Source: Candidatus Ruthenibacterium merdavium
GTDB taxonomy: Bacteria > Bacillota > Clostridia > Oscillospirales > Ruminococcaceae
NCBI GenBank assembly: GCA_019119935.1
Contig: DWWA01000050.1
Span: 1 to 47,317, forward strand
DNA: 47,317 bases
Reading direction: 5' to 3'
In this document: in pieces, positions 6,987 to 15,639 of the stretch
Position numbering within the stretch: position 1 is the stretch's first letter
How the letters are laid out: every line of letters begins with the position of its first letter
Made by a program: the position numbers and the translations under genes
Notes under the pieces: generated by a model
Seen by the model: the letters and a program-made list of their open reading frames with translations, nothing else
Databases searched by the model: none
What the model was told of the DNA's origin: nothing

Positions 6987-9900
6987 TTACACCTTTTTCA
7001 CAGTCAAAGTGACGGTTTCGCCGTTCAAATCCCATTCCTTAGTGTAACCGTCGATGGGCTCTGTTACGAGGTCATCTGCCAGAACATCGTCGGCAATCGA
7101 AGCGCGGTTCGCCTGCATCAGCGTCTGAATTTTCTCATTGCCGCAAACAGACGCAATGATGTGATCCTCTACTTCAAAGCCTGCCTCTTTGCGCATGGTC
7201 TGAATTTTGCTTACCAATTCGCGCACAAAACCTTCCTCAATCAGTTCTTGTGTCAGCTCGGTGTCGATCGCCACAGTAACACCACCGTCTTCCACCGAGA
7301 AATAACGCTCGCTTCGTGTCATCTCAATCAGCAAATCGTCCGCCGTCAGGCTGATTTCACCCGTGGACAGCGTCAACTTTAACACGCCGGTTTCATCCAG
7401 CTCTTTCTTTGCTTTTGCGCCGTTCAAATTCTGCAAAAGGGTGCGAATTTCACCCAGCTGCTTGCCGTATTTGGGGCCAAGAGTTTTCAGCTGCGGTTTA
7501 AAGTGATAGTCCGTAAAACAGGACATATCGTCTGTGAACGTCACTTTCTTCACGTTCAGCTCGTCCGCAATAATGGCGGTGTAATAATCGCCCAGCACCT
7601 CATCGGCTTTCACATACATCTCTGCGAGCGGCTGACGGTTTTTCAAGTTTGCACCGTTGCGCGCTGCACGACCCAGCACCACAATCTTGAGCACCAAATC
7701 CATATCGCGCTCCAGCGCTTCATCCACAACGCTTTCGTCTGCCGTGGGGAAATCGTACAAATGGATGCTTTCCGGGGCGTTTTTGTCCACACTGCGCACC
7801 AAGTTTTGATAGATGCTTTCCGCCATGAACGGAATCATAGGGGCAGCAGCTTTCGACACAGTGACAAGCGCGGTGTAAAGCGTCATATAGGCATTGATCT
7901 TGTCCTGCTCCATGCCCTGCGCCCAGAAACGCTCACGGCTGCGGCGGACATACCAGTTGGACAAATCGTCCACAAACTCCTGCAAAGCACGAGCCGCTTC
8001 GGGGATCGCGTAGTCGTTCAGCTCACGGTCAACCGTTTTCACCATGGTGTTCATCTTGGACAAAATCCAGTGATCCATCACAGACAGCGAGCTGCGGTCC
8101 AGCGTGTACTTTGTCGGGTCAAAGTTGTCAATATTGGCATACAGAATAAAGAAGGCGTAGGTATTCCACAGCGTTCCCATGAATTTGCGCTGACCTTCCT
8201 GCACTGCTTTGCCGGAAAAACGCTTGGGCAGCCACGGCGCACATGCCGTGTAGAAATACCAGCGGATGGCGTCCGCGCCATACGTTGCCAGTGCGTCAAA
8301 CGGGTCAACGGCATTGCCCTTCGACTTCGACATTTTCTGTCCGTTTTCATCCTGCACATGACCCATGACAATGACGTTTTTAAACGGTGCTTTATCAAAG
8401 AGCAGAGTGGAAATTGCCATCAGCGAGTAGAACCAGCCGCGTGTTTGGTCAACAGCCTCGGAGATAAAATCTGCCGGGAAACGAGATTCAAACAGCTCTT
8501 TATTTTCAAACGGATAATGATACTGTGCAAACGGCATGGAACCGGAGTCAAACCAGCAGTCAATGACTTCCGGCACACGGTGCATTTCTTTGCCGCAGTG
8601 CGGGCAGCGGATGGTCACCGCGTCGATATACGGGCGGTGCAGCTCAATATCCTCCGGGCAGTTGTCGGACATTTCACGCAGTTCGGCAATGCTTCCGATG
8701 GCATGACGATGGCCGCACTCACATTCCCAAATATTCAGCGGCGTACCCCAATAGCGGTTGCGGCTGATGCCCCAGTCCTGCACATTTTCCAGCCAGTCAC
8801 CAAAACGGCCTTTGCCGAGGCTTTGGGGAACCCAGTTCACGGTATTGTTGTTGCGAATCAGCGCGTCTTTGACCTCGGTCATTTTGATAAACCAAGAGTC
8901 GCGTGCATAGTAAATCAGCGGTGTATCGCAGCGCCAGCAGTGCGGATAGCTATGCTCAAAGACCGGTGCGGAGAACAGCAAGCCGCGCTCTTTCAAATCG
9001 GCCAGAATTTCTTTATCTGCATCTTTGCAGAATACGCCTGCCCACTTGGTTTCCTTGGTCATGCAGCCTGCGCCGTCCACCATTTGCACGAACGGTAAGC
9101 CGTATTTGCGGCCCACGCGGGAGTCGTCCTCACCGAATGCCGGTGCAATGTGAACAATACCGGTACCGTCTGTCAATGTAACGTAGTTGTCGCACACGAC
9201 ATACCAGCAAGCCTCTTTCGGCTGCACAAAATCAAACAGCGGCACATAAGCCTTATGCTCCAAGTCCTTGCCGGTATACTCCTGCTCCACCGTGTAAGTG
9301 CCTTCGCCCAACACGGTGTCCGCCAATGCTTTTGCCAGATAGTAAACCGTGCCGTCCTCGTTCATTTTCACGCGCACATAGGTTTCGTCCGGGTTCACGC
9401 AGAGCGCCACGTTGGAGGGAAGCGTCCAAGGTGTCGTCGTCCAAGCGAGAATATAAGCGTCCTCGTCTTTCACCTTAAACTTGGCAATGGCAGAGCGTTC
9501 TTTCACGTCCTTATAGCCCTGTGCCACCTCGTGGCTGGAAAGCGGCGTTCCGCAGCGCGGGCAGTAAGGAACAATTTTAAAGCCTTTGTAAAGCAGGCCC
9601 TTTTCCCAAATTTGTTTCAGCGCCCACCATTCCGACTCGATAAAGTCGTTATCATAGGTGACATAGGGGTTTTCCATATCGGCCCAGAAACCAACCGTGC
9701 CGGAGAAGTCCTCCCACATGCCTTTATATTTCCAAACGCTTTCTTTACATTTTTCAATGAAGGGTTCTAAACCATAGGTTTCAATTTGCTCTTTTCCGTC
9801 AAGGCCGAGCAGCTTTTCCACTTCCAGCTCAACGGGCAGGCCGTGGGTATCCCAGCCCGCTTTGCGCGGCACCTGATAGCCCTTCATGGCACGATAGCGC

Positions 9901-10106
9901 GGGATCATATCTTTAATGACGCGCGTTTCGACATGGCCGATGTGCGGCATGCCGTTTGCTGTCGGCGGGCCGTCGTAAAACATATACGTTTTTGCTTCGG
10001 GACGAGAATTGATACTTTTTTCAAAAATATCATTTTCCTGCCAAAAACGCAGTACTTCCTTTTCTCTGTCCACAAAATTTAGGTTGGGATTTACTTTCTC
10101 ATACAT
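6987..10106 (-). CDS. ileS: Isoleucyl-tRNA synthetase
   Basis: A 1039-residue class I aminoacyl-tRNA synthetase that charges tRNA-Ile in the cytoplasm. The HIGH motif is at 55-58 (PHIGH) and KMSKS at 591-595. The editing (CP1) domain lies between them, with AWTTTPWTLPSN at about 221-232, and zinc-type cysteine pairs occur at CPRC and CPHC. Length, the PPTANGMPHIGHV context and the long C-terminal region fit the eukaryote-like IleRS2 group, which often tolerates mupirocin; that property is an inference. Start at 10106 has GGAGG 12 bases upstream. Expression is controlled by an upstream T-box, and a clear terminator follows the gene. Confidence 0.95.
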   Translation of the reverse strand: MYEKVNPNLNFVDREKEVLRFWQENDIFEKSINSRPEAKTYMFYDGPPTANGMPHIGHVETRVIKDMIPRYRAMKGYQVPRKAGWDTHGLPVELEVEKLLGLDGKEQIETYGLEPFIEKCKESVWKYKGMWEDFSGTVGFWADMENPYVTYDNDFIESEWWALKQIWEKGLLYKGFKIVPYCPRCGTPLSSHEVAQGYKDVKERSAIAKFKVKDEDAYILAWTTTPWTLPSNVALCVNPDETYVRVKMNEDGTVYYLAKALADTVLGEGTYTVEQEYTGKDLEHKAYVPLFDFVQPKEACWYVVCDNYVTLTDGTGIVHIAPAFGEDDSRVGRKYGLPFVQMVDGAGCMTKETKWAGVFCKDADKEILADLKERGLLFSAPVFEHSYPHCWRCDTPLIYYARDSWFIKMTEVKDALIRNNNTVNWVPQSLGKGRFGDWLENVQDWGISRNRYWGTPLNIWECECGHRHAIGSIAELREMSDNCPEDIELHRPYIDAVTIRCPHCGKEMHRVPEVIDCWFDSGSMPFAQYHYPFENKELFESRFPADFISEAVDQTRGWFYSLMAISTLLFDKAPFKNVIVMGHVQDENGQKMSKSKGNAVDPFDALATYGADAIRWYFYTACAPWLPKRFSGKAVQEGQRKFMGTLWNTYAFFILYANIDNFDPTKYTLDRSSLSVMDHWILSKMNTMVKTVDRELNDYAIPEAARALQEFVDDLSNWYVRRSRERFWAQGMEQDKINAYMTLYTALVTVSKAAAPMIPFMAESIYQNLVRSVDKNAPESIHLYDFPTADESVVDEALERDMDLVLKIVVLGRAARNGANLKNRQPLAEMYVKADEVLGDYYTAIIADELNVKKVTFTDDMSCFTDYHFKPQLKTLGPKYGKQLGEIRTLLQNLNGAKAKKELDETGVLKLTLSTGEISLTADDLLIEMTRSERYFSVEDGGVTVAIDTELTQELIEEGFVRELVSKIQTMRKEAGFEVEDHIIASVCGNEKIQTLMQANRASIADDVLADDLVTEPIDGYTKEWDLNGETVTLTVKKV

Positions 10107-10147
10107 CGGAACTCATGTCCTCCTTTTCAAATTCCGGCAGCCCGGAA

Positions 10148-10434
10148 AACAAAAAAGCCTTCGCCCTGCAAACAGGGCGAAGGCTTGCGCGTTCGCTATA
10201 CCACCTTTTGCGATACACCAACATGTATGCTCCCGGATAACGGTGGGACACCGGCGCAGCTTACTGTGGGATGCAAAAACGCAACCAACTTTCAGCCCGC
10301 GGCTCAGGAGTGATTTTCCCTTGTAAACTACCGGCGCGAAGCTTTCACCCTTCTTCGCTCGCTGTGGCTTTGGCTTACAAGCTACTGTCTCCATCATTGC
10401 CTTTTTCGTTGTGGGCGGAATTTACCGCTTTATC
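10148..10434 (-). promoter_or_regulatory. T-box leader of ileS
   Basis: The leader between the ileS promoter and start has T-box hallmarks on the minus strand: a stem I region with GCGAGC and GGTGAAAG, a likely isoleucine specifier ATC (10314-10312) in GGGAAAATCACTCC, and the T-box sequence AAGGTGGTATAGCGAACGC (about 10189-10207) whose TGGT can pair with the tRNA 3' end. Uncharged tRNA-Ile would stabilise the antiterminator and permit readthrough. Confidence 0.92.
10151..10186 (-). terminator. T-box-controlled terminator
   Basis: A perfect 14-base-pair stem (AAGCCTTCGCCCTG with its complement) and a 4-base loop are followed by TTTTTT on the minus strand. It lies directly after the T-box sequence and is the competing terminator of the ileS leader. 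Confidence 0.92.
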
Positions 10435-10440
10435 GTATTA

Positions 10441-10469
10441 TATATATCACACTTCACAAAAAAAGTCAA
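10441..10469 (-). promoter_or_regulatory. Promoter of ileS
   Basis: TTGACT (10464-10469) and TATATA (10441-10446) on the minus strand are spaced by 17 bases. This places the transcription start just upstream of T-box stem I. Confidence 0.75.
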
Positions 10470-10521
10470 CCTTGCTTTTTCTTGCGCCGCTCCCCATTTT
10501 CTTCTCAAAAACAGGAAGTTC

Positions 10522-11046
10522 CTACTGCTGCGCATGCCTGATTACGCTGTCGAGTTTTCCAAAGCGTTTTAAAGCGTCAATATACTGTGCCACAACAACA
10601 CAATTTTTTAAATCTTTTTCATCTACACCTCGAAATGCACAAAGCTCATCCCAGAGCATTGTACTTCCTTCCACGATGTAAAAGCCGCTGCACAGATCGA
10701 TACCGACAAAAATTTTTGTAATTTCAGCGCCCCATAAATCCGGATCATCCCGGTTTTCGGAAAGATAAAATTTACGCCCGTTCCCGACATTCTCAAGATA
10801 AAAGGCTTTCGGTAACGGCTCCTGTCCACACGGCAGTTTTTCTGCATCAAACGGATTCATAGAAACATTGTCCGAAATCACAGTGAGCGCTTGCGGGTCT
10901 GTTATCTCTGTTAAAGCATAATTGCTTTGCAGATACGCTAAAATCTCAGCACCGCTTTTTCTGTTTGGCCGGAGCAAATCTTTATATTTCTCAAATGTAT
11001 GTTTCCATTCAGCCAGCATTTGCGGGGTGACTTCCTGTGTAATCAT
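10522..11046 (-). CDS. Uncharacterised 174-residue protein at the end of the glycan operon
   Basis: I do not recognise a family. The protein is soluble, acidic and mixed alpha/beta in appearance, with no signal peptide or membrane segment. A C-terminal part reads EGSTMLWDELCAF followed by a helix. The ATG comes one base after the TAA of the upstream yjjB-type gene, with AAGGAG inside that gene's end, so it is translated from the same transcript. It is the last gene of the minus-strand operon, and only a weak short hairpin (AGGAAGTTCCT near 10511) follows it before the ileS promoter. Confidence 0.7.
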   Translation of the reverse strand: MITQEVTPQMLAEWKHTFEKYKDLLRPNRKSGAEILAYLQSNYALTEITDPQALTVISDNVSMNPFDAEKLPCGQEPLPKAFYLENVGNGRKFYLSENRDDPDLWGAEITKIFVGIDLCSGFYIVEGSTMLWDELCAFRGVDEKDLKNCVVVAQYIDALKRFGKLDSVIRHAQQ

Positions 11047-11047
11047 G

Positions 11048-11515
11048 TTATGCTCCTTTTTTTATGTTTGAACCGCGCAAAAAAAGGTGAAACAGCTTTG
11101 CCGGAAGCGCCAATACAAGTACAATCCCCAAAGCAATGGCAACGGCAATTTTCAGCGTTTCAATTCCTTTGGCCAAGGCCTCTTGGTTCATTGCTATAAT
11201 AAAGTAATAAACCGTGTAATAAATGCCCGCACCGGGCACAAGAGGGAAAATTCCCGCCGTGATGTACACCGCATAGGGTGTGCGGCGCGCCACGGAAAAA
11301 ATGCGCGTCAACAGCGCCAAAACCACCGCCCCGGCAAAGGATGCTGTCACGGGTGAAGGGCTGTGCACCTGCATCAACAGCCAATAGACGGCCCAGCCTG
11401 CCATGCCTGTGATACCGCACCAGACGTACTGATTTTTCGGCGCATGAAACAGCAGCGAAAACGCCACCGTGGCCACAAACGAAACGACACACTGAGCGAT
11501 AAACTCGACAATCAA
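11048..11515 (-). CDS. Threonine/serine exporter family protein, YjjB-type small subunit
   Basis: A 155-residue protein with about five hydrophobic helices that matches the small ThrE/YjjB (PF12821, DUF3815) half-transporter. The segment GIFPLVPGAGIYYTVYYFI at about residues 88-106 corresponds to the conserved PLVPG motif of the family. The partner YjjP-type gene lies directly upstream and overlaps by an ATGA. The split pair is equivalent to a single-chain ThrE exporter. E. coli YjjPB exports succinate, while the actinobacterial relative exports threonine, so the substrate here is open. Confidence 0.82.
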   Translation of the reverse strand: MIVEFIAQCVVSFVATVAFSLLFHAPKNQYVWCGITGMAGWAVYWLLMQVHSPSPVTASFAGAVVLALLTRIFSVARRTPYAVYITAGIFPLVPGAGIYYTVYYFIIAMNQEALAKGIETLKIAVAIALGIVLVLALPAKLFHLFLRGSNIKKGA

Positions 11516-12330
11516 ATGGTCACCCCCGTCATCATCACACTGAGCTTCAGCACCAAGCCGACGCCCAAGGCAATGGAACCGCCAACCAGCATCGCATCGA
11601 TCGCACGGATCGTTCCGGAAAGGTAGTCCCCGCCTGCAATGTCTCGGATACCTGTTGTCAGCGCAATGCCGGGAACCAGCGGGATAATGCCGCCGATGAT
11701 TACCTTATCCAAATTCATAGCAACACCGAAAGGCCGCATGGCAAGCACGCATAAAAGACTGATCAGCGCCACCCAGACAGATGCCAGCAAATTGGACACC
11801 ACTTTTCCTGTATTGGCGCGGTCAAGCGCAATGCGCAGGGGTTCCAGGCACAACCCTGCAACGGTAGCTGCCATGGCGTCCATGACAGAACCGCCAAATA
11901 AATACGAAAAGCACCCACATCCAATGCCGCAGGCAATCACACGCCAAACGTTTCGCTTATAAGGCATGCGGCGAATTTCTTCCAAACGGCGGTACGCTTC
12001 ATCGAGGTCAACGCCGCCTGCCGCAATTTCCCGCGAAAGCGCGTTTACAGCGATAATACGGCCAAGGTGTGTCGCTCCGGGCTGCATCGCACGGACGGTG
12101 CTGCTTTCACACGCCGCGCCTTCCACGGAGGCAAACAAACCGTTCGTTAAAACATATGCATGGAAATCCTTTTCCCCAAACGCTTTGGCCACACGTTCCA
12201 TCGTATCCTGCACACGAAAGATTTCGCCTCCGTTGTACAAAAGCGTTTCTCCCACCAATACGGCAAAGTGAAGCACGCGCCGGCTGTACTGCGCATCCTG
12301 CTCGGCTACACCGCCGCTCACTTCGTCCAT
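11512..12330 (-). CDS. Threonine/serine exporter family protein, YjjP-type large subunit
   Basis: A 272-residue DUF1212/ThrE (PF06738) protein. A cytoplasmic N-terminal domain with GETLLYNGGEIFRVQDTMER at about residues 26-45 precedes about five membrane helices from about residue 125, including GGIIPLVPGIALTTG, the family motif. The preferred start MDEVSGG at 12330 has AGGAGG 10 bases upstream and overlaps the preceding GNAT gene by 13 bases; a longer in-frame start at 12372 lacks such a site. It is coupled to the YjjB-type gene. The presence of this exporter pair at the tail of a sugar operon is unexplained and may be simple co-transcription. Confidence 0.82.
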   Translation of the reverse strand: MDEVSGGVAEQDAQYSRRVLHFAVLVGETLLYNGGEIFRVQDTMERVAKAFGEKDFHAYVLTNGLFASVEGAACESSTVRAMQPGATHLGRIIAVNALSREIAAGGVDLDEAYRRLEEIRRMPYKRNVWRVIACGIGCGCFSYLFGGSVMDAMAATVAGLCLEPLRIALDRANTGKVVSNLLASVWVALISLLCVLAMRPFGVAMNLDKVIIGGIIPLVPGIALTTGIRDIAGGDYLSGTIRAIDAMLVGGSIALGVGLVLKLSVMMTGVTI

Positions 12331-13151
12331 GACGCTTCTTCCTCCAGATCTTCCAAGGTTACGCGTTTCCACTGCAAAGGAACGCCGCCTTTGAATGCGC
12401 CGTACACCGTGTGTTCTTCCCCACGGAAACCCGCTTTTTCAAACAAGCTGACGGCGTTTGTATTTTCCGAGGCCGTATCAAGAAAAATGGTGTCGTACCC
12501 AAGCTTTGCTTCAGCCGCGCCGCGCATGGCTGCCAAAAGCGCCGCTGCACCATAACCTTTTTTACGCTGGTTCTCCGTGGTATAAAGCGCTGTAATGCAA
12601 TACGCCGAACCATATCCCTGCCCTACGCAGATCGACGCGGGGGTGCCTTCGGATGAAAAGGCAACGTAAGCAATCGCGCCGCCTTTAATCATTTGTTTTT
12701 CAATCAAGCGCAAACCGTATTCCTGCCCGTTGCAGTACTCGACCAAAAGTGCAGCAATCGCCTGCGGAAGCTTGCCTGCGCCCGACTGAATCTGACACCG
12801 GCGCACCAAAAACAAATTGCTCGCCTTTTCACACAGCGTCATGCGCCAAATGCTGCGTTTTCCGATGTCGTAGCCGTTGCGCAGAAAAAACTTCCGGCTT
12901 TCCAGCGGGGTAACGCTGTCATAAGTAAATTCAAATTTCGGCATGACATTGATATAGGTCGGGCCGTTGTAATATTCCTCAATCGCCGCAAGCGATTTTT
13001 CCGCATTTTCCATGCTTTTCAGAACGGCGTAATTGGACGCGGCACTGCCGGGATTGGTCAAATCCCGAAAAGCGCGGTAATACGGCGTTTCGGTATATTC
13101 CAAATAACGCTTTGGACTGTGAATGTCATACTTTTCGCTCGGTGTCGGCAT
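12318..13151 (-). CDS. GNAT family N-acetyltransferase with extra N-terminal domain
   Basis: A 277-residue protein. The C-terminal half (about 135-277) is a GNAT acyl-CoA transferase with the acetyl-CoA loop NQRKKGYGAAA at 194-204 and the terminal signature NAVSLFEKAGF. The first 110-130 residues are a helical region I cannot assign. The start MPTPSEKYDI at 13151 has GAGGAGG 11 bases upstream. The gene directly follows the CMP-sugar synthetase gene. No NeuD/LegH-like left-handed beta-helix acyltransferase is encoded in the operon, so this enzyme is a candidate for the N-acetylation step of the legionaminic acid route. That role is inferred from position alone. Confidence 0.8.
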   Translation of the reverse strand: MPTPSEKYDIHSPKRYLEYTETPYYRAFRDLTNPGSAASNYAVLKSMENAEKSLAAIEEYYNGPTYINVMPKFEFTYDSVTPLESRKFFLRNGYDIGKRSIWRMTLCEKASNLFLVRRCQIQSGAGKLPQAIAALLVEYCNGQEYGLRLIEKQMIKGGAIAYVAFSSEGTPASICVGQGYGSAYCITALYTTENQRKKGYGAAALLAAMRGAAEAKLGYDTIFLDTASENTNAVSLFEKAGFRGEEHTVYGAFKGGVPLQWKRVTLEDLEEEASWTK

Positions 13152-13167
13152 ACTGCGTGTTTCCTCC

Positions 13168-13929
13168 TCAACGACGGATTGCCTCGCGCACCTTGCCAAA
13201 CTCCGGTTTGGTTTCGTACAAATGGTGCGCAATCGCTTCCATCAGCCAATAATCTTCTTCTGAATCAATATCCAAAATGCCCGTATCAAACATCTGATAC
13301 ATGCCGCATACCCCGTCCCACAAAAAGCCGGTGGTATTCTCTGTTAAAAAGCGGCGCGTAAACACATAAATCGACGCGTTCAAATCAAACACCGGCGGCG
13401 TTTGCTGACGGGCGGTAAAATGGTGGTCAATCACGCGGTGTGCATGGCCGTCCACCAGCTTTGCCATGTTCATATACGGCGTTCTTCTTGCCGGGCAAAC
13501 ACTGAACACCAAGTCGCATTCCGGATTCTCTTTCGCCTGCTGATATGCCCCTGTCACGTCGTTCACTTGACGCAGAGGGCTCGTAATATCAAGGTCGATC
13601 AAATAATCATACTGCGTTCCTTTGCGGCGCTCCATTTCGGCAAGGCTGTGCTGAAACACCTTCATTTTCGGCACAATATCCCCGCAAAGCTCCTCAGGGC
13701 GGTCAATCACGTGCACTTCCGGATATTTTTCCGTAACTACTTTAACAAGGTCGGGGCTGTCGGTGTTCAAACAAATATCCACAGACACTCCGGGATTCTG
13801 CTTGATAAAGCCCTCGGCCGCCGCCAGGCTGTAATAACTGAGCGGGAGGCCGTCAAACATTTTCAAATTTTTATTGCGAAAGCCTTTGCTTCCCGCTCGT
13901 CCGCAAAGCGTAATCAGCACTTTTTCCAT
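13168..13929 (-). CDS. legF: CMP-legionaminic/sialic acid synthetase (acylneuraminate cytidylyltransferase)
   Basis: A 253-residue cytidylyltransferase (PF02348) that activates a nonulosonic acid with CTP. The nucleotide-binding motif LITLCGRAGSKGFRNKNL lies at 5-22. Further family features are the DLDITSPLR stretch at about 132-140 and PVFDLNASIYVF near 187-198. Length is typical of NeuA/LegF. Together with LegI and LegG in the same operon it completes the route to the CMP-sugar donor. Distinction between CMP-Neu5Ac and CMP-legionaminic acid rests on the accompanying ptmE, legB and legC genes. Start at 13929 has AAAGGAAGG upstream, and the preceding gene ends three bases earlier. Confidence 0.88.
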   Translation of the reverse strand: MEKVLITLCGRAGSKGFRNKNLKMFDGLPLSYYSLAAAEGFIKQNPGVSVDICLNTDSPDLVKVVTEKYPEVHVIDRPEELCGDIVPKMKVFQHSLAEMERRKGTQYDYLIDLDITSPLRQVNDVTGAYQQAKENPECDLVFSVCPARRTPYMNMAKLVDGHAHRVIDHHFTARQQTPPVFDLNASIYVFTRRFLTENTTGFLWDGVCGMYQMFDTGILDIDSEEDYWLMEAIAHHLYETKPEFGKVREAIRR

Positions 13930-13932
13930 CGT

Positions 13933-14862
13933 TCAGCCTTCCTTTCCCAGCGTCAAACGCAGTACATCCTGCGCCATTTTCGGCGAATTGACGCTTTCTT
14001 TCTCATCAGAGCAGACATAGCTCAGAAAATAATCCATTTCTCGCAGATAGCGCTCATTCACCGGCTCTTCGCAATGCTCTTCGGTTCCGTCGGGCAGCGT
14101 AAGCACCCCGGCGCCGAAATCCGCCGTGCAAGTTCCGTCTTTGCAGAAAAGTTCAATGCTGCGTCGGTACGTTCGGCCGAAATAGTCTAAATGCACTTCC
14201 GCCAGCATGTTCTCATAACGGGCAATGTAAACCGAAAGGTCGTCCGAGTCAATTTCCAAATCGCTGTATGTGCCTTTGAAATGGAAGCTTTCCAGCGGCA
14301 TGCCGAACAAGTCCACAAGATAATCCCACTCGTGAATGAGGTCAATCGTCACACCGCCGCCCATTTCTCGGTGCGCGGAATACACGGTGCGGTAATCTAC
14401 TCCGGGCCGCCAATCAGGCAAATAGGAAGAGCAGATAACACGGGCGCTGTACGGGCGCAAATGCGCTAAATGGCGTTTCAGCGCCAGCATCACGCCGCAC
14501 CAGCGCATCGGCGCGGCGACATAAGCCTTTTGCTCGGAAGAAATGCAGTCGCACAGCGTTTCGTCAGGCACACTGAAAATCGGTTTTTCAATAAACAGAG
14601 CGCCGGCCTTTTCTTTGAGCATTTTCAGTGTCTGCGCATGCAGAGAAGTCGGATTTGTAATAAAAGCGACATCGTAATGAGAAAGCTCCGATTCTGAAAA
14701 CAGTTCACCGGTTAACAACTCGGAAATCTCTTGGGGCAGCGGCGTGCGGCTGCTGCGCAGCGCCCAAATTTCCAGCGCAATATTCTTTTTCTGCGCCGCG
14801 GCGCAAAGGTTTTTTAAGTGGCGCTTTCCAATCGAGCCCAGCCCCGTAAACAGAACCTTCAT
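13933..14862 (-). CDS. Gfo/Idh/MocA family oxidoreductase 1
   Basis: A 309-residue NAD(P)-dependent oxidoreductase. The Rossmann motif GLGSIGKRHLKNL is near the N-terminus, and EKPIF at about 95-99 is the family's EKP motif. The C-terminal domain has GGGVTIDLIHEWDYLVDLFG at about 169-188, where the aspartate and histidine usually act in catalysis. The ATG at 14862 overlaps the TGA of the SUFU gene (TGATG). It probably oxidises or epimerises a sugar or sugar acid; the substrate is unknown. It is not part of the known legionaminic acid pathway and may make a second glycan sugar or a modified derivative. Confidence 0.82.
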   Translation of the reverse strand: MKVLFTGLGSIGKRHLKNLCAAAQKKNIALEIWALRSSRTPLPQEISELLTGELFSESELSHYDVAFITNPTSLHAQTLKMLKEKAGALFIEKPIFSVPDETLCDCISSEQKAYVAAPMRWCGVMLALKRHLAHLRPYSARVICSSYLPDWRPGVDYRTVYSAHREMGGGVTIDLIHEWDYLVDLFGMPLESFHFKGTYSDLEIDSDDLSVYIARYENMLAEVHLDYFGRTYRRSIELFCKDGTCTADFGAGVLTLPDGTEEHCEEPVNERYLREMDYFLSYVCSDEKESVNSPKMAQDVLRLTLGKEG

Positions 14863-15638
14863 CACGCGTCCCCCTGACAGGTATTTTTACGCCCGTTCGT
14901 CACAATAAATGCCTCTGCGTTCGGCAATGCGCGCAGGCGGTCTTCAAGCGCATCAGCGCCTGCCGCCAATTTATAATTCATTTCTTCCGCATACACAGGC
15001 ACGGCCACATACAGCATAATCTGTCCGTCCTCGGTAGGTACGGGCAGCAATTTTTTCGGGCCGTTGCCCTCGTCGGGGAAATAGAGCATCATGCCGGAAA
15101 AGCCCTGCGCCCCTTCGAAGGGAACCATCGGGTCACCGTTCGGCACGGAATGACCCGCGCCCAGCCATGTGTTGCACAGCTGCGGCATCCGCGCCAAATA
15201 TTTCAAAGCGCGCACCGGCCAGTAAACACTTTCCGGCACAGGGTTTTCCCCCGCGGAAAACAGTGTCTGCATCGGCCACGATGCGGGCAGATACATCAAA
15301 AGCTCTGCGCGGCGCAAATAGCTGTAATGTTCCGGGTACGGCAAATGATCCAGCGTCATTTCCTGCGCCGACATGCCGCTGGTGTATAAAACATAATACG
15401 GCTCCTTTGCGGTAGGCTGCATCACACAGACATCCACGCGTCCCGCTTCCATGCTTTTTTCTCGCCACACCACAACATTGCGGCCCGGAAACATCCGCTC
15501 CATAAACTGGTCCAGCTCATGCGCATAAGGAGTCGCGTCGCTCGTTTCGCGATTCAACACGTTTATCGGCGGCGTTTGCTCTTGCTCTTGTGTTTCCACA
15601 GGGTCTTTTTTGTTGAACAATTTTCCCCACAGTCCCAT
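14862..15638 (-). CDS. SUFU (suppressor of fused) domain protein
   Basis: A 258-residue cytoplasmic protein whose region from about residue 60 matches the SUFU fold (PF05076): RRAELLMYLPASW followed by the WPVRALKYLARMP helix, then GAGHSVPNGDPMVPF, and at the C-terminus PVYAEEMNYKLAAGADAL. The first 35 residues are basic then Glu/Gln/Thr-rich and probably disordered. Bacterial SUFU proteins occur in immunity (polymorphic toxin) and unknown contexts and have no enzyme activity assigned. Here it sits in frame and tightly packed between two Gfo/Idh/MocA genes, with AGGAGG before its ATG and a one-base stop/start overlap after it. I infer a binding or chaperone-like role for the operon products, without proof. 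Confidence 0.75.
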   Translation of the reverse strand: MGLWGKLFNKKDPVETQEQEQTPPINVLNRETSDATPYAHELDQFMERMFPGRNVVVWREKSMEAGRVDVCVMQPTAKEPYYVLYTSGMSAQEMTLDHLPYPEHYSYLRRAELLMYLPASWPMQTLFSAGENPVPESVYWPVRALKYLARMPQLCNTWLGAGHSVPNGDPMVPFEGAQGFSGMMLYFPDEGNGPKKLLPVPTEDGQIMLYVAVPVYAEEMNYKLAAGADALEDRLRALPNAEAFIVTNGRKNTCQGDA

Positions 15639-15639
15639 A

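Noticed and set aside
7503-9098. Long plus-strand open frame of 531 codons
   Set aside because: It lies antisense within ileS, has no ribosome binding site or recognisable domain, and is rich in His, Arg and Cys as expected for a reverse-frame shadow.
10097-10117. Five-codon ORF (MSSDV) overlapping the ileS start
   Set aside because: Its ATG is only two bases from GGAGG, too close for initiation. The distance to the ileS ATG is acceptable, so the mini-ORF is probably chance.
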